A stretch of DNA of 64,000 bases, from NCBI GenBank assembly GCA_964291465.2, contig OZ219928.1, positions 186,001 through 250,000 on the forward strand, read 5' to 3'. This stretch comes from JAGWBJ01 sp964291465 (GTDB lineage: Bacteria > Chloroflexota > Dehalococcoidia > Lucifugimonadales > JAGWBF01). The notes beneath the pieces were generated by a model. The model saw only the letters and a program-made list of their open reading frames with translations, did not search any database and was not told the origin of the DNA. Below, piece after piece: positions 1-9,040 of this stretch. Position 1 is the stretch's first letter. The number at the start of each line of letters is the position of its first letter. The translations under genes and the position numbers were made by a program.

Positions 1-1
1 C

Positions 2-1294
2 GCCGAGGACCTGGCCCCCACCATCTACGAAGCCTTCAGGGTCGCCCAGGACGGCCGGCCCGGCCCCACTCTGGTGGACATACCCCGGGACGTGCAGCAG
101 GAGCTGGCCGAGTTCGACTACATGGAGGTGCCCCAGGGCTACTCGGACCATCTCAGCCCCGAGACCCGGGCCAACCTCGCCGAGGCCGTCCAGCTCATCG
201 ACCAGGCCAAGAAGCCGTTGATAATCGCCGGCCACGGGGTGTTGACCTCCAATGCCTGGGACGACCTGGTAAAGCTTTCGGAGAAGACCCAGATACCCGT
301 CGTGAACACGCTGCTGGGCCTCAGCTCTTTCCCCCGCAGCCACCCGCTGAGCCTGGGGATGCTGGGCATGCACGGCATGTACTGGGCCAACATCGCCGTG
401 GACCGCGCGGACCTGGTCCTGGGGCTGGGAATGAGGTTCGACGACCGGATCACCGGCAGGCCGGGGACCTTCGCGCCCAACGCCAAGATCGTCCACGTGG
501 ACATAGAGCCGTCACAGATCGGGCGCAACGTGCCCACGGCCGTGGGACTGGTGGGCGACGTGGGGGCGGTGCTCCGGGCCCTGGTCCCCATGACCGCCCA
601 AGGAGACCGGTCCGACTGGCTGGAGGAGGTGGGCGCCCTCAGGAAAGCCCACCCCTCCCTGGCGATACCCCAGAGCGACGGCCTCCTGGCCCAGCACGTG
701 CTTCAGGACCTGGACCGTCTGGTTCGCGACGAGGATGACGTGGTGGCGGTGACCGGAGTGGGCCAGCACCAGATGTGGGCCGCCCAGTACCTGTTCTTCA
801 AGCGGGCCAACTCGTTCATCTCCTCGGGCGGACTCGGGGCCATGGGCTACGAGATCCCCGCCGCCATGGGCGCCCAGGTGGGCAGGCCCGGCGCCACCGT
901 CTGGAGCATCGCCGGAGACGGAGGGTTCCAGATGACCCTCCAGGAGTTGGCCACCATCGCGGACGAGGGCATACCGGTGAAGATAGCCCTGTTCAATAAC
1001 GGCCACCTGGGTATGGTCCGCCAGTGGCAGGAGATGTTCTACGACAGGCACTTCAAGGCGGTCCCCGTGCCGGGGCCCGACTACGTCAAGCTGGCCGAGG
1101 CCTACGGCATCGCCGCCGAGAGGGTCGACCGGCCGGGGGACGTTCTGGCGGCCCTGAACCGGGCCCGCAACCACCCCGGGCCCTTCCTCATCGAGTTCGT
1201 CCTGGAGTACCAGGAGAACGTGTTCCCCATGGTCCCCATGGGGGCCTCCCTGGCCGAGACCGTGGAGGACCCCAGGACTGCCGGCCCGGGCTGA
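2..1294 (+). CDS. ilvB: Acetolactate synthase large subunit, 5' end outside window
   Basis: ThDP enzyme that joins two pyruvates (or pyruvate and 2-oxobutyrate) in branched-chain amino acid synthesis. The reading frame is open from base 2, so the N-terminal pyrimidine-binding domain is mostly missing. The fragment keeps the central domain (RFDDRITGRPGTFAP), the ThDP/Mg motif GDGGFQMT followed by FNNGHLGMVRQWQ, and the typical AHAS C-terminus VFPMVPMGASL. These motifs separate it from other ThDP decarboxylases. No small regulatory subunit (ilvN) follows; the next 350 bases are an AT-rich gap. Confidence 0.93.
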   Translation, partial: AEDLAPTIYEAFRVAQDGRPGPTLVDIPRDVQQELAEFDYMEVPQGYSDHLSPETRANLAEAVQLIDQAKKPLIIAGHGVLTSNAWDDLVKLSEKTQIPVVNTLLGLSSFPRSHPLSLGMLGMHGMYWANIAVDRADLVLGLGMRFDDRITGRPGTFAPNAKIVHVDIEPSQIGRNVPTAVGLVGDVGAVLRALVPMTAQGDRSDWLEEVGALRKAHPSLAIPQSDGLLAQHVLQDLDRLVRDEDDVVAVTGVGQHQMWAAQYLFFKRANSFISSGGLGAMGYEIPAAMGAQVGRPGATVWSIAGDGGFQMTLQELATIADEGIPVKIALFNNGHLGMVRQWQEMFYDRHFKAVPVPGPDYVKLAEAYGIAAERVDRPGDVLAALNRARNHPGPFLIEFVLEYQENVFPMVPMGASLAETVEDPRTAGPG

Positions 1295-1339
1295 CCCCCG
1301 GGCGAAGGCACACCGATATACTAACTAATTTCTAATAGT

Positions 1340-1357
1340 TGGTCCAAATATGGACCA
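1340..1357. promoter_or_regulatory. 18-bp inverted repeat, possible operator
   Basis: Perfect palindrome of two 7-base arms (TGGTCCA / TGGACCA) around AATA, 46 bases after the ilvB stop. GntR/FadR-type regulators bind TGGT...ACCA sites, so an operator is plausible. A weak terminator is the alternative, but no T-tract follows. The gap from 1295 to 1652 is otherwise AT-rich (1440-1510) and shows no gene. Confidence 0.4.
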
Positions 1358-1535
1358 GCCTCCGGACGTCGGAAGAGGCATGCGTCCACAGCCGCGTCTC
1401 CGTGTCTTTCCGCCCAATTTTTCCGCCCCTATTGCCAATCTCAGGAAAAACCTTTATCATATGTCTAGTTAATATTCTAACTTTTTTCTGAGAAAAGATT
1501 ATTAGAACGCCTTGACAACCCGCCCATCGATTGCG

Positions 1536-1571
1536 TTGTCCCGGCCTATAGAATTGTCCCGGCGTACAGAG
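1536..1571 (+). repeat. Two 18-bp direct repeats upstream of the MBL gene
   Basis: Two adjacent 18-base units (1536-1553 and 1554-1571) both begin TTGTCCCGGC and share most of the rest (CTATAGAA versus GTACAGAG). They sit just before the purine-rich GGGGAGGTGA at 1571. Direct repeats in this position can be regulator sites. The first unit also carries TATAGA, a possible -10 hexamer. Confidence 0.4.
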
Positions 1572-1652
1572 GGGAGGTGATTGGAGACCTTGCCCTTGGG
1601 GAGTCTCTCATCGTGGAGCTGCCCCTTCCGGTTGTTTCAGTTATCAGGGAGG

Positions 1653-2495
1653 ATGAGTGCGGAGATGATGACATCATCGGTCAAACTACTGAGCGACGGC
1701 ATTATCAAATTTGATGGTGGAACCATGTTTGGGCAGGTGCCCAAGGTGCTCTGGGAGAGCAAGGTCCCCACGGACAGGCGCAACCGCATAACGATGGGAC
1801 TGAACTGCCTGCTGATCCAGATCGGCGGCAAGAACGTCCTCGTGGACGCGGGCGTAGGCTCGAAGGAGCTGGACAACGAGAAGGATACCTACGGCCTGGT
1901 GCCCAGCCGGCTGACCAAGGGCCTGCGGGGCATGGGCCTGTCGCCCAAGGACATTGACGCCGTAATACTTACCCATCTTCACTTCGACCACTCGGGCGGC
2001 TGCACGCGGCTCGACCGGACCGGCACCCTGGTGCCCACCTTCTCCAAAGCCACGTACTTCGTACAGGAAGGGTGCTGGGAGGAGGCCTGCAGCCCCAACG
2101 AGAGGTGCCAGGGAGTGCATCGGTCCGAGGACTTCTCGCCCATAGAGGAGCGGGGCCAGCTACAGCTCCTGTCGGGCGACCACGAGATCTACCCGGGCCT
2201 GTGGGTCAGGGAGACGAACGGCCACGCCAAGGGCCACCAGATCGTCTTGATGAACCATGGCGGGGAGCGGATAGCGTTCCTGGGGGACATCGTCCCCACG
2301 CCTTACCACCTGGACCTGGCGGCGATCTCGGCCTTCGACCAGTTCCCCGAAGAGACCCTGGAGCGCAAGCGCGAGCTGCTCATGCAGGCCGAGAAGGAAG
2401 GCTGGCTGATCATATTCGCCCACGGCCACGACCAGAGGGCCGGCTACCTGGAGCGGCGCAACGGCTCGGCCTACCTTCGCCCCGTGGAGCTGTAG
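1653..2495 (+). CDS. MBL-fold metallo-hydrolase
   Basis: Metallo-beta-lactamase-fold hydrolase, probably a dinuclear zinc enzyme of the lactonase/arylsulfatase-like branch; substrate unknown. The metal motif HLHFDH lies near residue 107. Later histidines in TNGHAKGH, an Asp in FLGDIVPT and the terminal AHGHD complete the usual ligand set. I chose ATG 1653 because homology to the family starts just after it. An open frame with TTG at 1581 exists, but GGAGGTGA abuts that codon with no spacer. ATG 1665 and 1668 are alternatives. Monocistronic, with a convergent neighbour downstream. Confidence 0.88.
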   Translation: MSAEMMTSSVKLLSDGIIKFDGGTMFGQVPKVLWESKVPTDRRNRITMGLNCLLIQIGGKNVLVDAGVGSKELDNEKDTYGLVPSRLTKGLRGMGLSPKDIDAVILTHLHFDHSGGCTRLDRTGTLVPTFSKATYFVQEGCWEEACSPNERCQGVHRSEDFSPIEERGQLQLLSGDHEIYPGLWVRETNGHAKGHQIVLMNHGGERIAFLGDIVPTPYHLDLAAISAFDQFPEETLERKRELLMQAEKEGWLIIFAHGHDQRAGYLERRNGSAYLRPVEL

Positions 2496-2617
2496 GGGAC
2501 TGAAGGCGAATACGGCGGGGCCCAAGGCCCGGGCCGTATCACACCACGTCTGAACGCCGTGCTGTGAGGCCGCAGCGCGGCTGGGCCGCTCGAAGAAGGG
2601 CCGGGCGACGGCTGGAC

Positions 2618-4018
2618 CTATGCCACCTCGCCCAGCAGCTCTTCTCCGAGCCGGCCCGTCAGGCGTGCCGGGGTCACACTGTTCACCAACGACGCCGGTC
2701 CCTCGGCCACTACTCTCAGATAGTTGTCCGTCAGCCCCACCAACATGGGACGGTCTTCACGCAGGCTGGACCGCTCCCACAACACGGGCCGCACGGAGCC
2801 CAGAGACGCAGTCCGGAAATCGTCCCCCTGCATCCGGGCCAGGGCCAGCATCTCCGACATCCGCCGCCCCACGGTAGCTGCGTCGACTCGCGGGGCCATG
2901 TACGCGGCGCTGGTCCCCGGACGCGGCGAGTAGGGGAAGACGTGCAGGTCGGCGAACCCCACCTCCTTCACCAGCGACACGCTCCGCCGAAAGTCGTCCT
3001 CGTCCTCGCCGGGGAAGCCCACGATGACGTCCGCGGTGATGGAGGCGTCGGGCGCCGCGCTCCGGACCCGCTCCACGGCGTCGGCGTACTCCCGGGCGGT
3101 GTAACGACGGCGCATCCTCTTCAGCACCCGGTCGCTGCCGCTCTGGAGGGGCATGTGGAAGTGGGGGCAAAGCCTGCGGTCCCGCCACAGCTCCAGGAGG
3201 CCGCGGGTCAGCTCCTGGGGCTGGAGGGACGAGACCCGCAGGCGGTCCACGCCGGACTCCTGCAGCAGCATGTCCAGCATGTCTCGCAGTGACGTTCCGG
3301 GGATGTCGAAGCCGTAGGTGCCAAGCTGGGTGCCGGTGAGCACCACCTCCCTGAAACCCTCCCCCACCCTTCTCCGGACCGTCTCCAGGATGTCCTCGGG
3401 AGGGATGCTCCGCTCCCTGCCCCGGACCGTTGGGACTATGCAGTAGGCGCAGACCTGGTCGCACCCCTCCTGTATCTTCACCATCGCCCGGCAGCGGTCT
3501 CCCCGGCGGGCCCGGTCTCCCCGGAGGGCCCCGTTTCCCCGGCGGGATATGGAGGCGGCGGGGACCGTCTGCCCGATGGTATCTTGGCCGTCGGGCGCGG
3601 GGCCCGAGCCGGCATGCCGCACCAACTCCACCAGGTGGTCCTTGTCGCGGTTTCCGGCCACGAGGTCAACCTCGGACATCGAGGCCAGCGCGTCGGGGGC
3701 TCTCTGCGCATAGCATCCCGTGGCGACCACCAGGGCCGACGGGTCCCGTCGGCGGGCCGAGCGCAGCGCCCGGCGGGCCTTCCGGTCGGCGACGTGGGTT
3801 ACCGTGCAGGTGTTCACCACGTAGACGTCGGCCTGTTCCGATGGGCCGACGATGCTGTAGCCGGCATCCTGAAACCCGCGGGCCAACGCGTCGCTGTCCG
3901 ACTGGTTCAGCTTGCAGCCGTGGGTGAGGATGGACACCCTCTTTTCGGGTGTCGAGGCCGCCTGGTCCCCCGTTACGACGGTGGGCGCTCCGGGGCGCGA
4001 ATCGGGAGAGTCAGTCAT
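2618..4018 (-). CDS. mtaB: tRNA t6A37 methylthiotransferase MtaB
   Basis: Radical SAM methylthiotransferase that converts t6A37 to ms2t6A37 in tRNA. The N-terminal UPF0004 domain shows three cluster cysteines (THGCKLNQ, NTCTVTH, ATGCYAQ). The radical SAM motif is CDQVCAYC followed by IVPTVRGRERS. The C-terminal TRAM-like region ends the 466-residue protein. THGCKLNQ together with CAYCIVPTVRGRERS points to MtaB rather than MiaB or RimO. A Gly/Arg-rich insert of three 6-residue units precedes the radical SAM motif and is encoded by an 18-bp tandem repeat. Confidence 0.93.
   Translation of the reverse strand: MTDSPDSRPGAPTVVTGDQAASTPEKRVSILTHGCKLNQSDSDALARGFQDAGYSIVGPSEQADVYVVNTCTVTHVADRKARRALRSARRRDPSALVVATGCYAQRAPDALASMSEVDLVAGNRDKDHLVELVRHAGSGPAPDGQDTIGQTVPAASISRRGNGALRGDRARRGDRCRAMVKIQEGCDQVCAYCIVPTVRGRERSIPPEDILETVRRRVGEGFREVVLTGTQLGTYGFDIPGTSLRDMLDMLLQESGVDRLRVSSLQPQELTRGLLELWRDRRLCPHFHMPLQSGSDRVLKRMRRRYTAREYADAVERVRSAAPDASITADVIVGFPGEDEDDFRRSVSLVKEVGFADLHVFPYSPRPGTSAAYMAPRVDAATVGRRMSEMLALARMQGDDFRTASLGSVRPVLWERSSLREDRPMLVGLTDNYLRVVAEGPASLVNSVTPARLTGRLGEELLGEVA
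3495..3548. repeat. 3 x 18-bp tandem repeat inside mtaB
   Basis: Three consecutive 18-base units (3495-3512, 3513-3530, 3531-3548) of the form CGGTCTCCCCGGCGGGCC. They encode the in-frame hexapeptides RRGNGA, LRGDRA and RRGDRC on the minus strand. The unit keeps the frame, so its number could vary between strains without breaking mtaB. Confidence 0.75.
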
Positions 4019-4073
4019 GGGGCGGCAGGGGCATCCGGGACTGGGAGGCTGGTCCGGGTCCGGCCGAGCGCCC

Positions 4074-5093
4074 CTAGCCGGGAAAGCCCGTCTTCCACTT
4101 TCGGGCGTACATGCGGAGGTACGCGCGGTCCACCAGGGGCCGGGACTTTAGATTGGCGACGGTCGCCAGCGCGGTCACCTTGCAGTATAGCAACAGGTCC
4201 CGGAGGGAAGCCGTGAGGGGCTTGGCCGCCACCCGGCCGCCTATGGAGGGGGCCCTGGGCTTCAGCTGCGCCGCCCGAGTGCGGGCCCTGGTCGCCGCCC
4301 GCGCCGCCCTCTGCTCCGCGCGCTGGAAGAACGTCCGGAGAGACGGCTTGAAGCGCAGCAGGGCCTCGTAGCTGGCGTAGGAGGCCACGGCGACCGCCAG
4401 ACCGCCCACGGCGTCCATGATGTAATGGTTGCCCGTGATGGTGATGGCGAAGAAGGTGATCGTGGGGTAGAGCACCCCCCACACCTTCAGCGGCAGGGGC
4501 CCCATGCGGAAGTACAGCACACCGAACAAGAGTGTCCAGCCGAAGTGCAGGCTGGGCATCGCGGCGTACACGTTGTAGTACAGCGACCGCGCCATGTCGG
4601 TCCCGCCGTACCAGGAGGGCCCGAATTCCTGTATCGCGTCGACGAATCCGTACTCCGGCAGGAACCTAGGCGGCGCCAGCGGGAATAGAATGAAGACTGC
4701 CAGCGCCAGGATGAAGCTGACCAGCCATACGTTCCTGTAGTAGCAGTACTGGGCCCGGTCTTTGGCGTACAGGACGACGGCGGTCACGATGAGTATGGGG
4801 AAGAAGGTGACGATATAGACCCAGTTGAACAGGATCACCACCGCCTTGGAATGCTCCAGGAGCCAGCCCTGCCAGGAGGCCTCCAGGAGGATGCCTATGG
4901 CAGCTTCGAAGTCGATCAACCTGAGGGCGTTGCCAAAGGCCACGGCCTCTATGTCGGGGATGAGAAACCGGCGGGCCAGCATGTACACGAAGTACGCCCC
5001 AACGATTATCCCCGCCTCCCTCAGGGCCCCGAGGCAGAGCAATCGCCGGCGCAGCCCTGCGTTGGCGTTGGTGTTATCCGTCTGCGTTGACAC
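4074..5093 (-). CDS. PAP2-superfamily membrane phosphatase/transferase
   Basis: Integral membrane protein of the PAP2 superfamily, most like the inositol-phosphorylceramide-synthase/PAP2_3 branch that acts on lipid phosphates. About six hydrophobic segments span residues 20-240. The active-site motifs are MPSLHFGW (PSLH) and GNHYIMDAVGG (GxHx3D). A basic C-terminal tail of about 90 residues, rich in Arg and Ala, is probably cytoplasmic. The start overlaps the end of the radical SAM gene by 20 bases, so the two are probably cotranscribed. Confidence 0.85.
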   Translation of the reverse strand: MSTQTDNTNANAGLRRRLLCLGALREAGIIVGAYFVYMLARRFLIPDIEAVAFGNALRLIDFEAAIGILLEASWQGWLLEHSKAVVILFNWVYIVTFFPILIVTAVVLYAKDRAQYCYYRNVWLVSFILALAVFILFPLAPPRFLPEYGFVDAIQEFGPSWYGGTDMARSLYYNVYAAMPSLHFGWTLLFGVLYFRMGPLPLKVWGVLYPTITFFAITITGNHYIMDAVGGLAVAVASYASYEALLRFKPSLRTFFQRAEQRAARAATRARTRAAQLKPRAPSIGGRVAAKPLTASLRDLLLYCKVTALATVANLKSRPLVDRAYLRMYARKWKTGFPG

Positions 5094-6324
5094 GAGCCTT
5101 ATCGTCGCTGGGCTTGGATATGGCTTGCGCGTGCTGGAGGTCGAGGCTCACCGCAGGTTTGTGCCCGTTGGTCCCGAGCGGCGCCGTTTGCCGCCGCTTC
5201 CGGCCGGCTGGGCTGTCCAGGTAAACGTTGCAGCCCATGCAGCCGACCCTCACCCCGGGCGCCGTTCCGTCCTTGAACAGGCCCCTGGCGGTGGTGTAGT
5301 GCTGGTTGTTCCATATCTCCTTGACGGTATGGGTCTTCACGCTTCCGAAGTCGTCCGCGGCGTCGGTCAGGTAGCAGCAGGGGGCGTAGCCGCCGTCCCA
5401 GTTCACCACGCCGCTGCGCCACAGGCGCCAGCAACGGTCTCCGCCCTCGGCGTAGGGCTTGTCGAAGGGATTTTCGGTGCGGAACTCCTTGGTGCTGACG
5501 GGCATCCACCGCTCGGCCAGCTTCGGGTCTTCCTCGCCGTGTGGGAAGTCCACCTGCTTGAACACGATGTCGTCCACCCCAAGCTCGGATGCCAGACTCT
5601 TGGCGTCCTCGATCTGGTGCTCGTTCTGGCGCATGACTATGAACTGCCACTCCAGGAAGGGGGTCGTGGAGCCCAGCCTCCGGCGGGCGTCCACCAGCAG
5701 GCGGATGTTTGCCAGCACCCTGTCCAGCCGGCCCCCGACCCGGTACACCTGGTACACCTCCTGGGTCGTGCCGTCCAGGGAGATGATGAGGGAATCGAGG
5801 CCCGACCGGACCAGCGCCTCCGCCATCTCCGGGGTCAGGGGCTTGTTGAGGTTGGTGCTCATGATGGTGGCGATGTTGGCCCTGTGGGCGTACTCGACGT
5901 ACTCGTGGATGCGTTTGTTGAGAAAAGGCTCGCCCCAGCTATACAGGCTGAGCCAGATGCAGTAGTCCTTTATCTCGTCGATGGTCTTCTTGTACAGGTC
6001 GAAGTGCATCACGCCCTTCTGCCTGTCCACGGTGCCCAGGCCGGTATGGCAGAGGGGGCACTTCAGCTGGCAGATGTTGGTGGTGTCCAACTCCCACTCG
6101 AAGGGATACCCCCACACCTTGGTGCGCCCGAACCGGAGCTGGAGCTCGATCCGCGCGAAGTTGAACAGCTTCCTCCACGATCCGTGCCTGAGGGCGATCT
6201 CGAAGCGTTGCCTCGGCCGGCCGCTGGCCATGGAGCCCACCAGGTCCCCATTGACTTGCAGCAGGTCGAGTCCACGCATGCCAAGCAGCCCCAGGCCCTT
6301 GAATATGGCCCCCGTTCGGGTCAA
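5074..6324 (-). CDS. Radical SAM protein with SPASM domain
   Basis: Radical SAM enzyme of unknown substrate. The cluster motif is CQLKCPLC (Cx3Cx2C) near residue 90. A C-terminal SPASM-type auxiliary cluster region is seen as CWRLW...PCCYL...CMGCNVY. The TTG start at 6324 is supported by AAAAAGGA seven bases upstream. The ATG at codon 14 is the alternative. Pairing with a PAP2 membrane protein suggests lipid or polyprenyl-phosphate modification, which is inference only. No small precursor peptide gene is visible next to it, which argues against a classic RiPP maturase. Confidence 0.85.
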   Translation of the reverse strand: MTRTGAIFKGLGLLGMRGLDLLQVNGDLVGSMASGRPRQRFEIALRHGSWRKLFNFARIELQLRFGRTKVWGYPFEWELDTTNICQLKCPLCHTGLGTVDRQKGVMHFDLYKKTIDEIKDYCIWLSLYSWGEPFLNKRIHEYVEYAHRANIATIMSTNLNKPLTPEMAEALVRSGLDSLIISLDGTTQEVYQVYRVGGRLDRVLANIRLLVDARRRLGSTTPFLEWQFIVMRQNEHQIEDAKSLASELGVDDIVFKQVDFPHGEEDPKLAERWMPVSTKEFRTENPFDKPYAEGGDRCWRLWRSGVVNWDGGYAPCCYLTDAADDFGSVKTHTVKEIWNNQHYTTARGLFKDGTAPGVRVGCMGCNVYLDSPAGRKRRQTAPLGTNGHKPAVSLDLQHAQAISKPSDDKARVNADG

Positions 6325-6522
6325 CGTCCATCCTTTTTGCTACGTCGAGCGATGGATTTTTGGGGCGGGGCCCCATCCGGTTGGTGCCGGCTGCAGAGGC
6401 CTCGGATGGGTGTGAGCCACACACCGCCCGGCTAGGTGCGGCGCAGTTACGGCTTGAGGTTCACACAGTTTACTTGCGACCAATGTCGATGTCAACCAAA
6501 AGGGAAGCTCTGTGGGTGCAGT

Positions 6523-6551
6523 TTTACGTTGCCTGCCTCCCCGCGTATAAT
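6523..6551 (+). promoter_or_regulatory. Sigma-70-type promoter for the VOC gene
   Basis: TTTACG (6523-6528), a 17-base spacer, and a perfect TATAAT (6546-6551). Transcription would begin near 6558, giving a leader of about 40 bases with GGAGG at 6588. Confidence 0.7.
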
Positions 6552-6597
6552 GTCCCCATCACGGACCCTGGCCCAATCATGGACCCTGGAGGTTGCG

Positions 6598-6978
6598 ATG
6601 GCCAACGGTGCTGTACAGCTCAAGCATCTCAACCACGTTACGACCATGGTGAAGGACACGAAGCGGAGCCTGGAGTTCTACTGCGGGTTCCTGGGCCTCA
6701 AGCAGATCCCCAAGCAGGTCCCCAACCCGGAGATCACGTGGCTTCAGCTGCCCAGCGGCGTCATGGTCCACCTGATAGAGACGCCCGAGGCGCCGGCGCA
6801 CCCAAGGAACCTCCACAACGCCTACGAGGTGGAGGACTTCGAAGCCGCCAGGAAAGCTGTCGAGGAGCGCGGCCTGCCCATAGAAAGCTCGGGCGTGCGC
6901 TACGACGGCCAGCAGTACCTGTTCATAAGGGACCCCGACGACAACCGAGTGGAGCTCTGCACTCGCGGCGGCGCGTAG
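6598..6978 (+). CDS. VOC (glyoxalase/dioxygenase) family protein
   Basis: Small vicinal-oxygen-chelate protein of 126 residues made of one pair of beta-alpha-beta-beta-beta modules. The opening LNHVTTMVKD and the closing YLFIRDPDDNRVELC are typical. The likely metal ligands are His in LNHV, His in MVHLIE and Glu in RVELC. The substrate cannot be told. ATG 6598 follows GGAGG with a 5-base spacer and is preferred over the in-frame upstream ATG at 6436, which would precede the promoter. Transcribed alone. Confidence 0.88.
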   Translation: MANGAVQLKHLNHVTTMVKDTKRSLEFYCGFLGLKQIPKQVPNPEITWLQLPSGVMVHLIETPEAPAHPRNLHNAYEVEDFEAARKAVEERGLPIESSGVRYDGQQYLFIRDPDDNRVELCTRGGA

Positions 6979-7029
6979 TGTAGCCCTACTCTTCTCCGAG
7001 ATCCAGGATAACGCGCCCCTCCTGAACTG

Positions 7030-7530
7030 ATGCGGCTTTTCGACCGGAAGTTTCGCTCGCAGGCCCACCACTACGTCTTCCAGTCCCTGCTGGCCACCCT
7101 GGCCCTGGTGGTCATCATGCTGGTGCAGGATGTGGTGCTGAGGGCCGCGATCATCGTCGCGGTCGCGTCCACCGCCTTCATCGTCTTCGCCATTCCCCAT
7201 ACGCCGGCGGCCGGACTCCGCAAGGTGATAGGGGGCCACGTCGTGGCGGTGGTGCTCGGGTCGGCGGCGACGGGGGTGCTCAGGGCCCTGGGGGTCGACA
7301 CTTTCGACGCGGACCGTCACGCCTTCTACATAGCGGCCGCGGTGGCGGTGGGCCTCAGCATATTCGTGATGGTGGTGACGGACACCGAGCACGCGCCGGC
7401 CGCCGGGACCGCCCTCGGCCTCGTAATCCCGGACTGGACCTGGTCGGCCGTGGTGTTCATAATCGTGGCGGTGGTCGCCCTCTCCGCGCTGAAGGTCATC
7501 CTAGGTCCCAGGCTGGTCAACCTCCTTTAG
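7030..7530 (+). CDS. HPP-family integral membrane protein
   Basis: 166-residue protein with about four transmembrane helices. It carries the HPP-family signatures: FAIPHTPAAGLRKVIGGH after helix 2 and EHAPAAGTALGL before the last helices. In this family the second motif is normally HPP; here it reads HAP. Some HPP proteins act in nitrite transport, but the role here is unknown. The last 30 bases overlap the end of the convergent MFS gene. Confidence 0.8.
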   Translation: MRLFDRKFRSQAHHYVFQSLLATLALVVIMLVQDVVLRAAIIVAVASTAFIVFAIPHTPAAGLRKVIGGHVVAVVLGSAATGVLRALGVDTFDADRHAFYIAAAVAVGLSIFVMVVTDTEHAPAAGTALGLVIPDWTWSAVVFIIVAVVALSALKVILGPRLVNLL

Positions 7531-9012
7531 CCCTGCATCCCGTTCTCGTCGGTCGGGCCTCATCAGGAGGGCCGGCACGATGGCGGCCAGGGAGACCCCG
7601 GCGGCGATGTGGAAGAAGTTCCGGAAGAGCGCCAGCCCGGCGTCGTTCAAACGGGCGATATACTCAGTCTGCCTGGCCCTCAGCGCCTCCCCCGTCTCGC
7701 CGGGCTGCTGGATCGGCAGCTCCAGGCCCGCCGTCAGCACGTGGAAGTGCTCCACTCCCCAGGCGGAGAGCGCCGACAGGCCCAGGGCCATGCCGATCAT
7801 GCGGGAGACCGTTACCAGGGAGGCCGCCGTCCCCCTGTACTCGTCTCCCGCCGCGCCCAGGGCCCGGGTCATTATGGGTGCGTTGTTCAGGCCGAACCCG
7901 GCCCCGGCGATCACCAAGTGTGCCGTGAGCCAGGGGTCCGCGATGTCCAGGTCCCACGTACTCACGAGGAGCAGCCCCACCGCGCATAGGACCAGGCCGG
8001 CCACCGTGACCGGACGGACTCCCAGGTAGGCCACCGCCCACCCTCCGACCAGGGCGCCCACCGGTATGGCGGCCGTGAGGCGCAGCAGCCACCAGGCCCC
8101 GGTCAACGGGTCCCGGCCCATCACCGTATTGGCCATCAGGGGTACCGTGACCAGGGCGATGATGAACGCGACACCCTCCAGCACCTGGGTCGCGTTGGCC
8201 GTCACGAAGGCGCGGGAGCGGAACAGGAACGGCGCCAGGAGGGGCTGAAGGGCCCGCCTCTCCGCCACTATGACCACCAGGACAAGCCCCAGCCCCATGG
8301 CGGCCATGACGAAGGGGGTGGGGGAGGACAGGGTGAACAGGCCCTTTCGGGACAGGGCCAGGGACAGCATCAGCAGGGTGGCCGTCAGTAGGGCGCCTCC
8401 CAGGTAGTCTACGCTCACCCCCCGTTGGGGGCGGTTGCGTATCCACAACAGGGCCAGGAAGATGACGGCGCTCTGGGGGACGTTGAGCCAGAATATCCAG
8501 CGCCAGCTCGACAGCTCGACGATGGCGCCACCGTAGGCCGGGCCCAGCATGGACCCCGCCTCGGCGCAGGCCACTACGATGCCGACGCCCAGTCCGCGCC
8601 GCCGGGGCGGGAGCATGGACGTCGCGATGGCCATGCCTATGGGCAGCGTCGCGCCGCCGCCGATGGCCTGGACGACCCGGGCCCCAACCATCCACTCCAG
8701 GTTGGGGGAGACAGCCACCAGCGCCGTGCCCAGGCTGAAGATGACCAGGGACGCCTGGTACACTCGAGGGTACCCGTAGACGTCGGCCAGCCGGCCCATC
8801 AGCGGCATGACAGCGGTGTAGCCCAGGAGGTAGCCGGTAACGACCCAGGAGACTCGGTCCAGCTCCACCACGGGGATCTTGAGGTCCAGCATGACCTGGG
8901 GCAGGGCGGTGACCACGACCGTCTGGTCCAGCGCCGTGACAAAGGCGCCCAGGCCCACTATCGTCAGGGCCAGTGAGGCCGAGAGAAACCCCGGCTTCAT
9001 GCCGGCCTTCAC
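7501..9012 (-). CDS. MFS transporter, DHA2 (EmrB/QacA) family
   Basis: Drug/proton antiporter of about 14 transmembrane helices and 503 residues. The DHA2 motif C-like start LDQTVVVTALPQVML and the loop LMGRLADVYGYPR (motif A) place it in the EmrB/QacA branch. An ARVVQAIGGG stretch is also typical. The GTG at 9012 lies one base after GGAGG; ATG 9000 is an alternative start. No MarR/TetR regulator or EmrA-type adaptor is adjacent. It overlaps the HPP gene tail to tail by 30 bases. Confidence 0.92.
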   Translation of the reverse strand: MKAGMKPGFLSASLALTIVGLGAFVTALDQTVVVTALPQVMLDLKIPVVELDRVSWVVTGYLLGYTAVMPLMGRLADVYGYPRVYQASLVIFSLGTALVAVSPNLEWMVGARVVQAIGGGATLPIGMAIATSMLPPRRRGLGVGIVVACAEAGSMLGPAYGGAIVELSSWRWIFWLNVPQSAVIFLALLWIRNRPQRGVSVDYLGGALLTATLLMLSLALSRKGLFTLSSPTPFVMAAMGLGLVLVVIVAERRALQPLLAPFLFRSRAFVTANATQVLEGVAFIIALVTVPLMANTVMGRDPLTGAWWLLRLTAAIPVGALVGGWAVAYLGVRPVTVAGLVLCAVGLLLVSTWDLDIADPWLTAHLVIAGAGFGLNNAPIMTRALGAAGDEYRGTAASLVTVSRMIGMALGLSALSAWGVEHFHVLTAGLELPIQQPGETGEALRARQTEYIARLNDAGLALFRNFFHIAAGVSLAAIVPALLMRPDRRERDAGLKEVDQPGT

Positions 9013-9040
9013 ACCTCCGTCGGCGGCTATGCCCCAAGGA

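Noticed and set aside
5074..6324. RiPP maturase with a precursor peptide
   Set aside because: No small peptide gene with a leader is visible on either side; the neighbour is a PAP2 membrane protein.
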